From Leptospira ognonensis (GTDB lineage: Bacteria; Spirochaetota; Leptospiria; Leptospirales; Leptospiraceae): 64,000 nt of DNA. The notes under the pieces are model-generated. The model was not told where the DNA came from. It searched no databases and saw only the letters and a list, made by a program, of their open reading frames with translations. The stretch lies in NCBI RefSeq assembly GCF_004770745.1, contig NZ_RQGD01000022.1, forward strand, positions 248,001 through 312,000, in the 5' to 3' direction. This document shows, piece by piece, positions 55,246-63,897 of the stretch; within the stretch, counting starts at the first letter, position 1; each line of letters starts with the position of its first letter. The position numbers and the translations under genes are program-made.

Positions 55246-55770
55246 ATGAATTTAAAACATGTATTCTCTATTGGACTGTTCGCGTTTGGCCTCTCTACGT
55301 CAGTGTCTGCCCAAGAAGCAGACGTCGCGGTTGGTCGCTATTTACCACCAGAAAAAGATTCTGTAATCGAGATTTTTAAGTGTGGGGAAAAGTATTGTGG
55401 AAAAACGGTTTGTATCAAGGACAATGCGTACCAAGAAAAAGAAAAAGACAAAGGTGTTGTTGGTACCCCTTACTTGGATCACAATAACGAAGATCCAAGG
55501 CTGAGAACTCGTCCCAATCTTGGTATGGTATTTATCTCTGGCTTCGATTACGTCGGTGAAGGCGTATATAAAAACGGTCGGATTTACAATCCACGTGATG
55601 GAAAGACATATTGTGGAAAATTTACATCCCTTGATGGTGGAAATAAGTTGGATCTAAAGGGTACGTTATGTTCGCTTTCCTTCATCGGAAAAACGAACTC
55701 TTGGGTTAAGTTATCTGGCGTTAACTTAGACGAGCCAAAATGGGATTGTACTTTTAAAACAAAAAAATAA
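55246..55770 (+). CDS. DUF2147 secreted protein
   Basis: The 174-residue protein has a signal peptide ending at SVSAQ and the DUF2147 pattern: VAVGRYLPPEKDSVIEIFKC, KYCGKTVCI, GRIYNPRDGKTYCGK and LCSLSFIGKTNSW. Five to six cysteines could form disulphides. The family is common in Gram-negative bacteria, and its function is unknown. I use the ATG at 55246, because AAAGGA lies five bases before it, rather than the ATG two codons upstream. Confidence 0.88.
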   Translation: MNLKHVFSIGLFAFGLSTSVSAQEADVAVGRYLPPEKDSVIEIFKCGEKYCGKTVCIKDNAYQEKEKDKGVVGTPYLDHNNEDPRLRTRPNLGMVFISGFDYVGEGVYKNGRIYNPRDGKTYCGKFTSLDGGNKLDLKGTLCSLSFIGKTNSWVKLSGVNLDEPKWDCTFKTKK

Positions 55771-55785
55771 TCTTTTCTTTAGTGA

Positions 55786-55816
55786 ATTTGCCTGGATTCT
55801 AAGGAACCAGGCAAAT
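55786..55816. terminator. Bidirectional hairpin between DUF2147 and dcd
   Basis: ATTTGCCTGG (55786-55795) pairs perfectly with CCAGGCAAAT (55807-55816) around an 11-base loop. The genes on both sides end here (55770 plus, 55818 minus), so it probably stops both transcripts. No T-run follows on either side. Confidence 0.55.
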
Positions 55817-55817
55817 G

Positions 55818-56336
55818 TTACTCAAAGTCTTTATAAAGAAGTGATGGTTGGATACCTTGATTCGCTTGGTATTTTCCTGATTTATATTCTTCAATCTGAC
55901 CTTCTACTGTATGATAGAAAATCTGACAAATTTGAACACCCGCATAGACACGCAATGGATGAATGACTTGGATTTCTAAAGTCCAAAATCCCTTAAATCC
56001 CACATCGCCAAAACCCGCTGTGATATGTACAAACATTCCTAATCGACCGATGGAAGATCTTCCCTCTAACATTGGAACTAAATTATGTGTTTCGGTGAAT
56101 TCAATGGTCCGACCGAGATAAAGTCTACCTGGTTCTAGTAGAAAGCCTTCATTGGGAATGATTATCTTCTCAGTTGGATTTGGTTGTTTCATGTCTAACG
56201 GAAAATTCGTATAAACTAATAATTCTTCGTGAAGGCATAGGTTGTATGAATTAGGGTTTAGTAATTTTGCATCATAGGGCTCAATTTTAATATCATTCCC
56301 AAGTCGTTTTAATATTTCTTTTCCAGTTAAGATCAC
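55818..56336 (-). CDS. dcd: dCTP deaminase
   Basis: The 172-residue protein has the dCTP deaminase pattern: EGRSSIGRLGMFVHITAGFG, then FWTLEI with the catalytic glutamate, and a C-terminal nucleotide-closing part with KYQANQGIQPS. It deaminates dCTP to dUTP; some relatives (Methanocaldococcus type) also hydrolyse dUTP, and the HITAGFGDVGF stretch does not exclude that. The start is the ATG at 56336, three bases after the enoyl-CoA hydratase stop, so the two genes may share a transcript. Confidence 0.88.
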   Translation of the reverse strand: MILTGKEILKRLGNDIKIEPYDAKLLNPNSYNLCLHEELLVYTNFPLDMKQPNPTEKIIIPNEGFLLEPGRLYLGRTIEFTETHNLVPMLEGRSSIGRLGMFVHITAGFGDVGFKGFWTLEIQVIHPLRVYAGVQICQIFYHTVEGQIEEYKSGKYQANQGIQPSLLYKDFE

Positions 56337-56339
56337 AAT

Positions 56340-57128
56340 TCACTCCCCAATAAAATTTGGTTTTCTTTTTTCTTTGAACGCTTCCAAGGCTTCCGTTCTA
56401 TCCTTCGTACGCAGGGTTTCGAAATAACAAATTCGCTCCCACTCTAATCCGCTTTCTAAACTCAAACTTATGCCTACATTGATCGCCTTTTTTGCTGCTC
56501 TAACGGCGAGAGGAGCTGAGGCCGCAATGTCCTGAACAACCGCCAAACAGGAACCTTCAAAATTTTCCTTAGAAAAAATATCATTGAACAATCCCTTTTC
56601 TAAACCTAGTTTCGCCGGAATCTTTTTCGCAGTAAAAATCCACTCTTTTGCCATTTGCATACCGACAAGCTGTGTTAAGCGCTGTGTCCCACCAGCCCCC
56701 GGAATGATCCCAAGTTTTGTTTCTGTCAGTCCCACGAGTGCGGTTTCCGAAGCAAATCTCAAATCGCAGGCAAGCGCTAATTCGAGTCCCCCCCCAAATG
56801 CAAAACCATTGATGCATGCAACGGATGGAATCGGTAGATTTTCAAGATCGTGGAGACAATCTTTAAAGTCGTTTAGAAATTTTACGACTTCTGACTCATT
56901 CCAGCCAATTCGCTCCTTCAAATCTGCACCTGCTGAAAATGCATCCCCCTCGCCGACGATCATCAGAACTCGTGCCTTGGATGCTGCTACCTCGCGGACG
57001 GCCTTCCAAAACTCGGACAGGAAAACACGTGAGATTGCATTTTTTGCCTCAGGACGCTGGAAACGAATTGTTGCGACATAATCATGATTAAGTACGAAAT
57101 TTATCAGTGGCATGGATTTCTTTTTCAT
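56340..57128 (-). CDS. Enoyl-CoA hydratase
   Basis: The 262-residue crotonase-fold protein has the oxyanion hole GDAFSAGADLKE and FAFGGGLELALACD, with one catalytic Glu there and the second in LTETKLGIIPGAGGTQRL. Both hydratase glutamates are thus present, so it should hydrate enoyl-CoA in fatty acid or branched-chain acyl-CoA degradation rather than only isomerise. It starts at 57128 (ATG); an ATG at codon 6 is an alternative. Its substrate range cannot be read from the sequence, although the icmF gene elsewhere in the window also handles short acyl-CoAs. Confidence 0.88.
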   Translation of the reverse strand: MKKKSMPLINFVLNHDYVATIRFQRPEAKNAISRVFLSEFWKAVREVAASKARVLMIVGEGDAFSAGADLKERIGWNESEVVKFLNDFKDCLHDLENLPIPSVACINGFAFGGGLELALACDLRFASETALVGLTETKLGIIPGAGGTQRLTQLVGMQMAKEWIFTAKKIPAKLGLEKGLFNDIFSKENFEGSCLAVVQDIAASAPLAVRAAKKAINVGISLSLESGLEWERICYFETLRTKDRTEALEAFKEKRKPNFIGE

Positions 57129-57184
57129 GGTAAAAATTGAAATGAAATCGTGTAAAGAAATTCCGATAATGGAAGGGTAGCCGC

Positions 57185-57883
57185 ATGAACATCAATAAAA
57201 GATTCCTTTACTCTACTGTTCTCGGACTTGCCGTCTTAGCCATCGGCTGTTCCAAAGGAAATGCCGACGACCCTCTTGCGGCTCTTTTGGTAAGCCCTCC
57301 TATCATTTCCTCAGTGACACCCCAAATCGGGACCCCAAGGCAAAATAACGATAATGGCGTCTATCCGCCCACGCAGGTAGTCATTAAGGGTTCCAATTTC
57401 GGAATCGATACGGTCGTTCGTTTCAATGAAACCCAAGCGGCGATCTCTGCGAATCTAGGTACGGAGCTGTACACCTCCGTTCCAGATGGAGTTTATTCTG
57501 GGTATATCACAGTCTCGAAAGCTGGGGGCTCTTGTATTGCTGGAACAGCCTCGGGTATCAATTGTGCGGGAACCGAATTTTTCATCGATTGTTATGATGC
57601 AACAGGCAAACAATATGGAAGCGAAACAGAAATCAAACAAGGAGACAGCAAAGGCATCGTCTACTCTGGGATTGAAACCAAAGCATTTCGAACCGATGTC
57701 ATTTTTGGTTCAGCCAATTTGACGATCTCTTGCGATAGCATCGTGACTGTTAGGTTATTCAACAGGAGTTGTGTGGCAACCGATTACATTTTACAGAGAG
57801 ATCCTACCATACCACTTCCTGACGGGTACTCATCGCAATTTTACGTCACAGCTGGATCGGCTACCTGCACTTTAAAAATTTAG
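57185..57883 (+). CDS. IPT/TIG-domain lipoprotein
   Basis: The 232-residue lipoprotein (LAVLAIGC, Cys22) has an immunoglobulin-like IPT/TIG domain right after the anchor: PIISSVTPQIGTPRQ, then TQVVIKGSNFGIDTVV. The second half contains at least six cysteines (GSCIAG, INCAGT, DCYDATG, ISCDS, SCVAT, TCTLK), probably disulphide-linked. GGAAGGG lies before the ATG. Such lipoproteins may be surface exposed; function is unknown. It ends in a 4-base overlap with the convergent gene at 57880. Confidence 0.75.
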   Translation: MNINKRFLYSTVLGLAVLAIGCSKGNADDPLAALLVSPPIISSVTPQIGTPRQNNDNGVYPPTQVVIKGSNFGIDTVVRFNETQAAISANLGTELYTSVPDGVYSGYITVSKAGGSCIAGTASGINCAGTEFFIDCYDATGKQYGSETEIKQGDSKGIVYSGIETKAFRTDVIFGSANLTISCDSIVTVRLFNRSCVATDYILQRDPTIPLPDGYSSQFYVTAGSATCTLKI

Positions 57884-59385
57884 ATCGATTTATTTTTAAC
57901 AAATCGTTTAAAAACGATAATATTTGCGGCGCCCATCCAATGGTTCATATTCTCCCTAAAAAGTTCATCAATTCTCTTACTTGACTTAACCTCTGCGGGT
58001 AATTTTTCATATTCAGCCATTGCTCGCGCCGATGCTTCTTTATATTTTTCTGCCACGACTTCCGTAATTCGTTTTAATAATGCGAGATTGTTTTTCTCTT
58101 CTCCCACATTTGGCAAGATCACTTTATTCCAATAATCGACGACGTGTTTCTTTACGACTTCTCCAGGAATGATACGCGTTACCTTTTTACCGTCCAAAGA
58201 TTGGACATGTAGATATCCTGTATTCACTTCCATTAAAAACTTTTTAGCGATCATATAAAAATGGGACGGGCCAATGTGAAAAAGGAAAACCCATTTCAAT
58301 TGATTGGGAATCCCTAAATTCATAATGATGATATTTTCGATGAAATCAAAAAAATTTGTTAAAAAAGTCAAGTATTCGGTTTCGTATTCTTCACTTGTTT
58401 TATTTTTTCTTTTGATGCTCGAGAGTGATTTGATCAACTCGGAGCGCAACATTTGTTCATCCGCTCCAAGATGGGTATCCATGCTAATCGTTTGATTGAA
58501 ATAAGCCTTTTCACTTACATATTTTTCAATTTCAAAACGAAAAAAGTAATGTTGATCTGAATTCCATGAATACTTTCCGTAAGCTTGGATGAAATTGATA
58601 ATGCCATCCTGAGGTTTTTTATCGATCTTGGCAGCTGGTTTTGGTTCAGCGCTCTGCTCTTTTTTCGCGGATCTCATTGAAATAATGGATTCATCCACAT
58701 CGAGTCCAGGCAAAGGACCAGCATATTCAGTATTTGCTACCAAATTTTCTTGGTATAAGTTTTCTGTGAAAACGGAAGACAATTTATATTGTAGATTTTC
58801 ACGAAACTTCGGTTTGGTGTTCCTTGTTTCTAAGACTGATTTATAATTTTCAATGTCTAAAACGTAAGCCATTCGTTTCAATAAAATGCTGAGTTGGTCA
58901 ATTTTTTCTAAAGCAGGAATGATTCTGAAGTTTAAGATAGAATCATCTCTGAACACTGGATCATGAAAGGTCCCGGATGTGATTGATTTTCTAATCTCTA
59001 ACCAACTCTCTTTTGATTCCATGGCAAAATTTCGCAGCATTTCAAAGATCAAATTGAATTGGACGAATTCTGTGCGCGGACCATCCGCATAACCACCCTG
59101 AAAGTATCGCGAGTATTCCTTTTTCACCATTGGATACATATGCTTTTCATCCAGGTTAAAAATGATGTCTTTGATTTGTTTTTGGCTCTTATTCAGCTCT
59201 TGGTCCAGAGCCTTTCGATAAGGAAGTAAATCTCGCTTGTTTTGTTCGGAGATGGATCCAGCTGTCAGAAATTGAAGGAAGCTCGCAACGAGCGTCTGTA
59301 AGCTTGTGAGAAAGTAGACGTAGCCTTTTTTGAAATCTCGAATGGCCTCTAATTCTAATTGATCCTCTTGGGTTGCCGATTGCAT
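57880..59385 (-). CDS. Hypothetical protein of about 500 residues
   Basis: I do not recognise this 501-residue soluble protein. It is mostly helical; residues 230-265 are a charged low-complexity linker (KKEQSAEPKPAAKIDKKP) separating an N-terminal helical domain from a C-terminal one of about 235 residues. No enzyme motif or membrane segment is visible. The next gene upstream on the strand is a glyoxalase-fold protein at 59430. The stop overlaps the convergent lipoprotein stop by four bases. Confidence 0.65.
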   Translation of the reverse strand: MQSATQEDQLELEAIRDFKKGYVYFLTSLQTLVASFLQFLTAGSISEQNKRDLLPYRKALDQELNKSQKQIKDIIFNLDEKHMYPMVKKEYSRYFQGGYADGPRTEFVQFNLIFEMLRNFAMESKESWLEIRKSITSGTFHDPVFRDDSILNFRIIPALEKIDQLSILLKRMAYVLDIENYKSVLETRNTKPKFRENLQYKLSSVFTENLYQENLVANTEYAGPLPGLDVDESIISMRSAKKEQSAEPKPAAKIDKKPQDGIINFIQAYGKYSWNSDQHYFFRFEIEKYVSEKAYFNQTISMDTHLGADEQMLRSELIKSLSSIKRKNKTSEEYETEYLTFLTNFFDFIENIIIMNLGIPNQLKWVFLFHIGPSHFYMIAKKFLMEVNTGYLHVQSLDGKKVTRIIPGEVVKKHVVDYWNKVILPNVGEEKNNLALLKRITEVVAEKYKEASARAMAEYEKLPAEVKSSKRIDELFRENMNHWMGAANIIVFKRFVKNKSI

Positions 59386-59429
59386 GCCAAGAGGACTTTA
59401 ATTGGGATTTTTAAAAAAATCAACCCGAA

Positions 59430-59780
59430 TTAGTTTTCGTAGTAAATCTCGATTAAATTTTGACTCGGATCAGAAAATGTGAGGCTCTCACCGTTTTCGG
59501 TTCCTTCCGGACCCTTCACGATTTTCACATTCTTTTCTTCGAGTTCAGAGATCGCTTCTGTAAAATCATCCACGTCCATCACAAAACTAATGACAGGCAT
59601 CGACTGATCCTTCGGCGCCGTCTGAACGAGACGGATTTTAAAGGAATCCAAAGACAGAATAGCTTCCGTTTCTTTCTTAGTTTCCACCTCGAAATCAAAA
59701 ATTTCCCGATAAAACTCAATGGAAGCTTCTAGCTGGGAAACTGGAATGTTGACGTGGCCTATGCCTTCTACGATGATCAT
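59430..59780 (-). CDS. VOC (glyoxalase/dioxygenase) superfamily protein
   Basis: The 116-residue protein has the two beta-alpha-beta-beta-beta modules of the VOC fold. GIGHVNIPVSQLEASIEFYR carries the first metal-binding His, and the C-terminal PSQNLIEIYYEN carries the metal-binding Glu. These proteins range from lyases to antibiotic-binding proteins, and the substrate cannot be told. The start is the ATG at 59780; the gene lies 44 bases before the next one on its strand. Confidence 0.85.
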   Translation of the reverse strand: MIIVEGIGHVNIPVSQLEASIEFYREIFDFEVETKKETEAILSLDSFKIRLVQTAPKDQSMPVISFVMDVDDFTEAISELEEKNVKIVKGPEGTENGESLTFSDPSQNLIEIYYEN

Positions 59781-59920
59781 GCTATTTCTATACCTTGATG
59801 GACTTTTCTGTCATCATGCTCAAAAATGCGGCTTTGTCGAGAAAAAAGCAATAGGAATTCTACGAACAATCGAGTTAAAAATGGGTTCCAAAGCTTTGCC
59901 ATTTAATTTTTTATTAAAAA

Positions 59921-60394
59921 ATGAAAGTTTTTCTCACTCTCTCCCTAATTTTACTTTCTCTTTTTGCAAACTGCGAGCCAGCAAAAATTCCATATTCCGA
60001 AAAAGATGTTCAATTATTAACCGATGTTTTTGAAGAGTCTCAAAAACTTCATGAGGGTCTTTTACTGCCTACTCCAAAGTTAGAAGTCGCAGGCATTCAA
60101 ATGACTGTAAATGCCTTATCTGCCTCCGAACATCCTAAAATTAAGGATTGGAAATCCCAACTAACGGAAAATATTCCTAAAAATCCAAATGATTTAGAAC
60201 TCTCTTATGATCAACTTTCAAAATTTGCGATTATTCTTTCAGAGATTAAAAATGAAGTAAAGTTACCCGGAGCATATCAGAAATTTTACTGCCCAATGGT
60301 TGAAAGATATTGGGTCGCCAAAGATAAGGAAGTAAGAAATCCATACTCTCCAGAGATGAGGGATTGTGGGGAAATACTTCAAGAACCCCACTAA
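59921..60394 (+). CDS. Hypothetical lipoprotein
   Basis: The 157-residue protein has a signal peptide and spirochaetal lipobox LLSLFANC (Cys19). The mature part is a helical domain with three cysteines in its last half (KFYCPMV, RDCGE and the lipid Cys). I do not recognise it. The ATG at 59921 has no clear ribosome site. The following gene starts ten bases after its stop and is likely co-transcribed. Confidence 0.65.
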   Translation: MKVFLTLSLILLSLFANCEPAKIPYSEKDVQLLTDVFEESQKLHEGLLLPTPKLEVAGIQMTVNALSASEHPKIKDWKSQLTENIPKNPNDLELSYDQLSKFAIILSEIKNEVKLPGAYQKFYCPMVERYWVAKDKEVRNPYSPEMRDCGEILQEPH

Positions 60395-60404
60395 TACAAA
60401 TTAA

Positions 60405-61364
60405 ATGGAATCCTGTACATTTGGAGTTAATTTAGACCTACCCTGTCCCATCGACTGTAAGAATACTCTTGCAAAGAAGACAAGGAAGGAAAAAGAAAAC
60501 TTCGAGTGTATTGCTGAAAAAAAATTTGACCTCTTCTTGCAAGAGCGTGTCACATTTGGTGTGGGAGTTTCTGCATTTCTACAAGCCCATCCGTCTGTAT
60601 TAGAAGAATTCTTCCATAAGTCAGCGGAGAATAAAGAGCTTATAACCTATTTTTTATATATCAACGACCCTGCCTCAGTTAAAGATATTATTGAAAATTT
60701 TTCGCCGAGAACTCTTGCGGCTCTTTTCAAATCTGATTTTACATCCTTTAAAAACATCATGGCCAGTTCTCCTCGAGATAAAAGGTATAAAAGTATTTTT
60801 AAAGTTAAAAGTTACAGGTATTGGACTTATATCAATTCTCAAAAGATCTGTGATACGATTGTTTATTTCATTCGGGAAGCAAAGGAAGCTGAGTTAGCCG
60901 CACAATTTTTAATCATTCTTCCTTCAAACATAGTTTCAAATTTAAGAGATTTCACCGGATTTACTCCAGAAGAAGAAATCATCTTATATCGAGCCTTAGG
61001 TGATGAAATCTATGAACTTCCGATTCAAACACCGCAGATCTATGATCATATGATTTCACTTTTTGCTGACGATATTGAAATTTTTATGATCCTATCCACG
61101 ATGGAAGAGCTCATAAAAAGACAAAAACAAATCCTTGAATTAACAGAAAAGCTATTAATATACACCGAAAAAAACAGAATCGACCTAAGTATTCAATTCA
61201 TTTACTCCGAGTTAAATGGGCTCGAAATCGGTACAGCATCCGAGATTTTAAATCAAATGCAAGAAAAACAAATGATAACTACTTCACAACGGGAGCTAAT
61301 CTTGAGTTTCTTAAAAAACGGAAGCCTCGATATTCTCAAAAGGCTCCGCAATGATTTACTTTGA
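60405..61364 (+). CDS. Hypothetical helical protein
   Basis: I do not recognise this 319-residue protein. It starts with a cysteine-containing stretch (MESCTFGVNLDLPCPIDC) and continues as a series of helices with short loops. No membrane segment or enzyme motif is seen. The helical repeat character recalls FliG or MgtE N-terminal domains, but the match is too weak to claim. It overlaps the convergent MFS transporter stop by nine bases. Confidence 0.6.
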   Translation: MESCTFGVNLDLPCPIDCKNTLAKKTRKEKENFECIAEKKFDLFLQERVTFGVGVSAFLQAHPSVLEEFFHKSAENKELITYFLYINDPASVKDIIENFSPRTLAALFKSDFTSFKNIMASSPRDKRYKSIFKVKSYRYWTYINSQKICDTIVYFIREAKEAELAAQFLIILPSNIVSNLRDFTGFTPEEEIILYRALGDEIYELPIQTPQIYDHMISLFADDIEIFMILSTMEELIKRQKQILELTEKLLIYTEKNRIDLSIQFIYSELNGLEIGTASEILNQMQEKQMITTSQRELILSFLKNGSLDILKRLRNDLL

Positions 61365-62609
61365 ATCTAAAGACTTTACTTCGGCTACTTTAATTTTAGA
61401 AGCAAGATAAACACTAAACAACAAGCTGAAAACAGAAAGCATTCCAACGTATTCAAAATTTGTTAACGTGCCATCCATTTCTTGAGTTAAGATCAATCCT
61501 GAAATAAAAGAGGCAGCACCTGAAGCTATCTGTTGAATGGAGGAATTGATAGACATAAAACTGCCTCTGATTTTTGGCTCAACAGTCGACGTGACCATAG
61601 CAAAGGCAGGAACCATTCGCCCAGATACGATAATCATAAAAACCGTCGTCAGTGTGACGACTAACGGTAGAGATGTTTTGCCAATACTTGTAATCAAAGA
61701 AACAGGAATCACTGACAAAATTCCGAGTACAGCATAAACGGGATATTTACCATACTTATCGGATAATTTACCGATGATGCGACTCGTAAAGAATGTGAAA
61801 AGTCCACCGAAAAAATAAATATATGGAAGTTCCTCTTTGGTCAATCCGACATTCGAAACGAGGTAAGGACTTAAGAAGGGGATGATCGTAAAACCTCCGA
61901 ACATAAGTGCGACCATAAACGCAAAAGATCTGTAATGCGATTTCCTAGTAAAGACTAAGCGGATGGCATCCCATTTTTTATCTCCTTCCATGCGTTGGTC
62001 TAAATGAATCCTGATCCGAGGTAAAACTTTTGCAGCGATCGGCAATAATAAAAAGCTTAGAATCGCAAGCGCTAGAAATGGAAAATGCCAACCATATTGA
62101 TTTGCAAAGTACAACCCTGCTGGAACTCCGATAACCGAAGCTACGGAAAATGCCGACATCACCACGCCTGTCGCCACTCCTCGACGAAAAATCGGTATGA
62201 TATCACCAATGATGGATAGCACGAGGGCTCCGATCACTCCGCCAAATCCTCCAGCGATGATCCTGGCTGTAAGAAAGGTGTTATACGTGGGCGCGAAAGC
62301 ACATAGCAGAGTTCCTAAGGCAAAACCTGCATAAACCGTCAGGAGAGCATGTTTTCGGTCAAAACGATCTAAAAAAAAGGCTCCAATGAATCCGAAAATT
62401 CCCGCACTAAATGTGTAGGCGGAAACTAAAAAGCCAAATTGTGCAGATCCGATATGGAAGCTTTCCATAAATACAGGACCCAGAGGCATCATAATTACAA
62501 AATCTAAAATATGTAAAAACTGAAGTGCCGCTAGTATAAATATAATAGCTCTTTCTTTTTGGACAGTATGAAGAGGATGGTGGTCCGGGTGAGGGTTCGC
62601 AATTTCCAT
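61356..62609 (-). CDS. MFS transporter
   Basis: The protein of about 417 residues has twelve membrane segments with the MFS pattern. The loop 2-3 signature reads FLDRFDRKHALLTVYAG. The second half carries the matching ISKLSDKYGKYPVYAVLG-like loop (SDKYGKYPVYAVLG). Such proteins of the DHA1/AraJ type export small molecules or drugs. I start at the ATG at 62609; a TTG at 62627 is in frame. It is divergent from the aminotransferase gene at 62704. The substrate is not predictable. Confidence 0.85.
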   Translation of the reverse strand: MEIANPHPDHHPLHTVQKERAIIFILAALQFLHILDFVIMMPLGPVFMESFHIGSAQFGFLVSAYTFSAGIFGFIGAFFLDRFDRKHALLTVYAGFALGTLLCAFAPTYNTFLTARIIAGGFGGVIGALVLSIIGDIIPIFRRGVATGVVMSAFSVASVIGVPAGLYFANQYGWHFPFLALAILSFLLLPIAAKVLPRIRIHLDQRMEGDKKWDAIRLVFTRKSHYRSFAFMVALMFGGFTIIPFLSPYLVSNVGLTKEELPYIYFFGGLFTFFTSRIIGKLSDKYGKYPVYAVLGILSVIPVSLITSIGKTSLPLVVTLTTVFMIIVSGRMVPAFAMVTSTVEPKIRGSFMSINSSIQQIASGAASFISGLILTQEMDGTLTNFEYVGMLSVFSLLFSVYLASKIKVAEVKSLDSK

Positions 62610-62703
62610 TCTACCATCATTGACCAATGGGTCAAAAAAGAATCCAAAATTCTCATTCTTAAAATGATTTCCGAATCTCCTTTCCTATCAAAGATTGCAG
62701 TAA

Positions 62704-63897
62704 ATGGATCAATTTAAGTTTTCGGATCGGTTCCAAGAGATGGCATTAGGTGAAGAAGACAATCAGCTTAGTACGATTAGAAAATCAAAGGAAGCTGATA
62801 AAATCAATATCATTGATATGGTCAATTCTAACCCCATACAATCGGGACTCATATTTCCCATGGAAGTCATTTCTCATAACTTGGATTCAAAATCTACATC
62901 AACGTACAATCCAAATCCAAAAGGTCAACTCCAGGCTAGAAAAGCGATTTCAAATTTTTTCCATTCAAAACAAGTAAAAGTAGATCCAGCAGATCTTTTG
63001 TTAACGGCAAGTACTTCCGAAAGTTACTCTTTTCTTTTCAAACTCTTGACAAATCCTGGAGATGAAGTTTTAGTTCCATCCCCTGGTTACCCACTTTTTA
63101 GCTTTTTAACAGAATTTGAAAACATAAATGCAATAGATTTTCCGTTATACGAAGCGGAAAAAGGTAAATGGCAGTATAACCTTGAGTCTATGAAATCAAA
63201 AGTATCAAAGCTGACGAGAGCCGTCATCATTGTCAGTCCCGCTAATCCCACGGGAAGTTTTTTATCAAAATCGGATTGGACACTTTGGATGCAATGGTCT
63301 CTCGAAACACAAATCCCGTTGATCATTGATGAAGTATTTTCATCTTATTTTTTTGATGAATCAGATTTTTTTTACCCTTCCTCGACAGAGGCACCTGTCT
63401 TTATATTAAATGGAATCTCAAAACTTCTCGCACTCCCTCAATTGAAATTGGGTTGGATACATGTAAATGGAAACTTAAGTTTTAAGGAAAGAGCGCTTGC
63501 AGGACTTGAATTGCTCTCAGATACATATCTCTCGGTTAACGAACCGGTACAAAACATCTTACCAGAATTATTGAAATGGTCTCCGATGATTCAAAATCAA
63601 ATTAGAAATCGAATTCGTCGCAATCTAGCCGCGGCATCCGAGATCTTTTCTGATAATGAAAATATAAATTGGATTTCGTTTCAGGCAGGTTGGTATGGAT
63701 TGATAGAACTCAACTCATTAAAGTTTGAAAACTCCGAGGTATTAGCAGAACTTGTGCTAGATTCTTGTAATGTGTATACTCATCCCGGTGAGTGGTATGG
63801 GTTTAAACCTGAACGATTGATTCTGGTTATGAGCCTTATTGTTTCAGAGGATCAATTTTTAGCTGGATTGAAGGAGCTAACATCTTTTCTCAAATAA
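62704..63897 (+). CDS. PLP-dependent aminotransferase, class I/II
   Basis: The 397-residue protein has the fold-type I pattern: TASTSESYSFLFKLL near the phosphate site, VSPANPTGSFL, DEVFSSYFF with the Asp that contacts the pyridine nitrogen, and LNGISKLLALPQLKLGW with the Schiff-base lysine. It transfers amino groups, but the substrate is not known; alanine or aromatic aminotransferases are the nearest general class. The ATG at 62704 is the natural start. The 3' end overlaps the partial minus-strand frame that enters at the window edge. Confidence 0.85.
   Translation: MDQFKFSDRFQEMALGEEDNQLSTIRKSKEADKINIIDMVNSNPIQSGLIFPMEVISHNLDSKSTSTYNPNPKGQLQARKAISNFFHSKQVKVDPADLLLTASTSESYSFLFKLLTNPGDEVLVPSPGYPLFSFLTEFENINAIDFPLYEAEKGKWQYNLESMKSKVSKLTRAVIIVSPANPTGSFLSKSDWTLWMQWSLETQIPLIIDEVFSSYFFDESDFFYPSSTEAPVFILNGISKLLALPQLKLGWIHVNGNLSFKERALAGLELLSDTYLSVNEPVQNILPELLKWSPMIQNQIRNRIRRNLAAASEIFSDNENINWISFQAGWYGLIELNSLKFENSEVLAELVLDSCNVYTHPGEWYGFKPERLILVMSLIVSEDQFLAGLKELTSFLK

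Noticed and set aside
56584..57081. A 165-codon open frame on the plus strand opposite the enoyl-CoA hydratase
   Set aside because: It mirrors the codon pattern of the crotonase gene, and that gene has all its catalytic motifs, so this is an antisense artefact.
60405..61364. FliG or MgtE-like domain in the hypothetical helical protein
   Set aside because: Only general helical repeat character was seen and no conserved motif, so no assignment was made.
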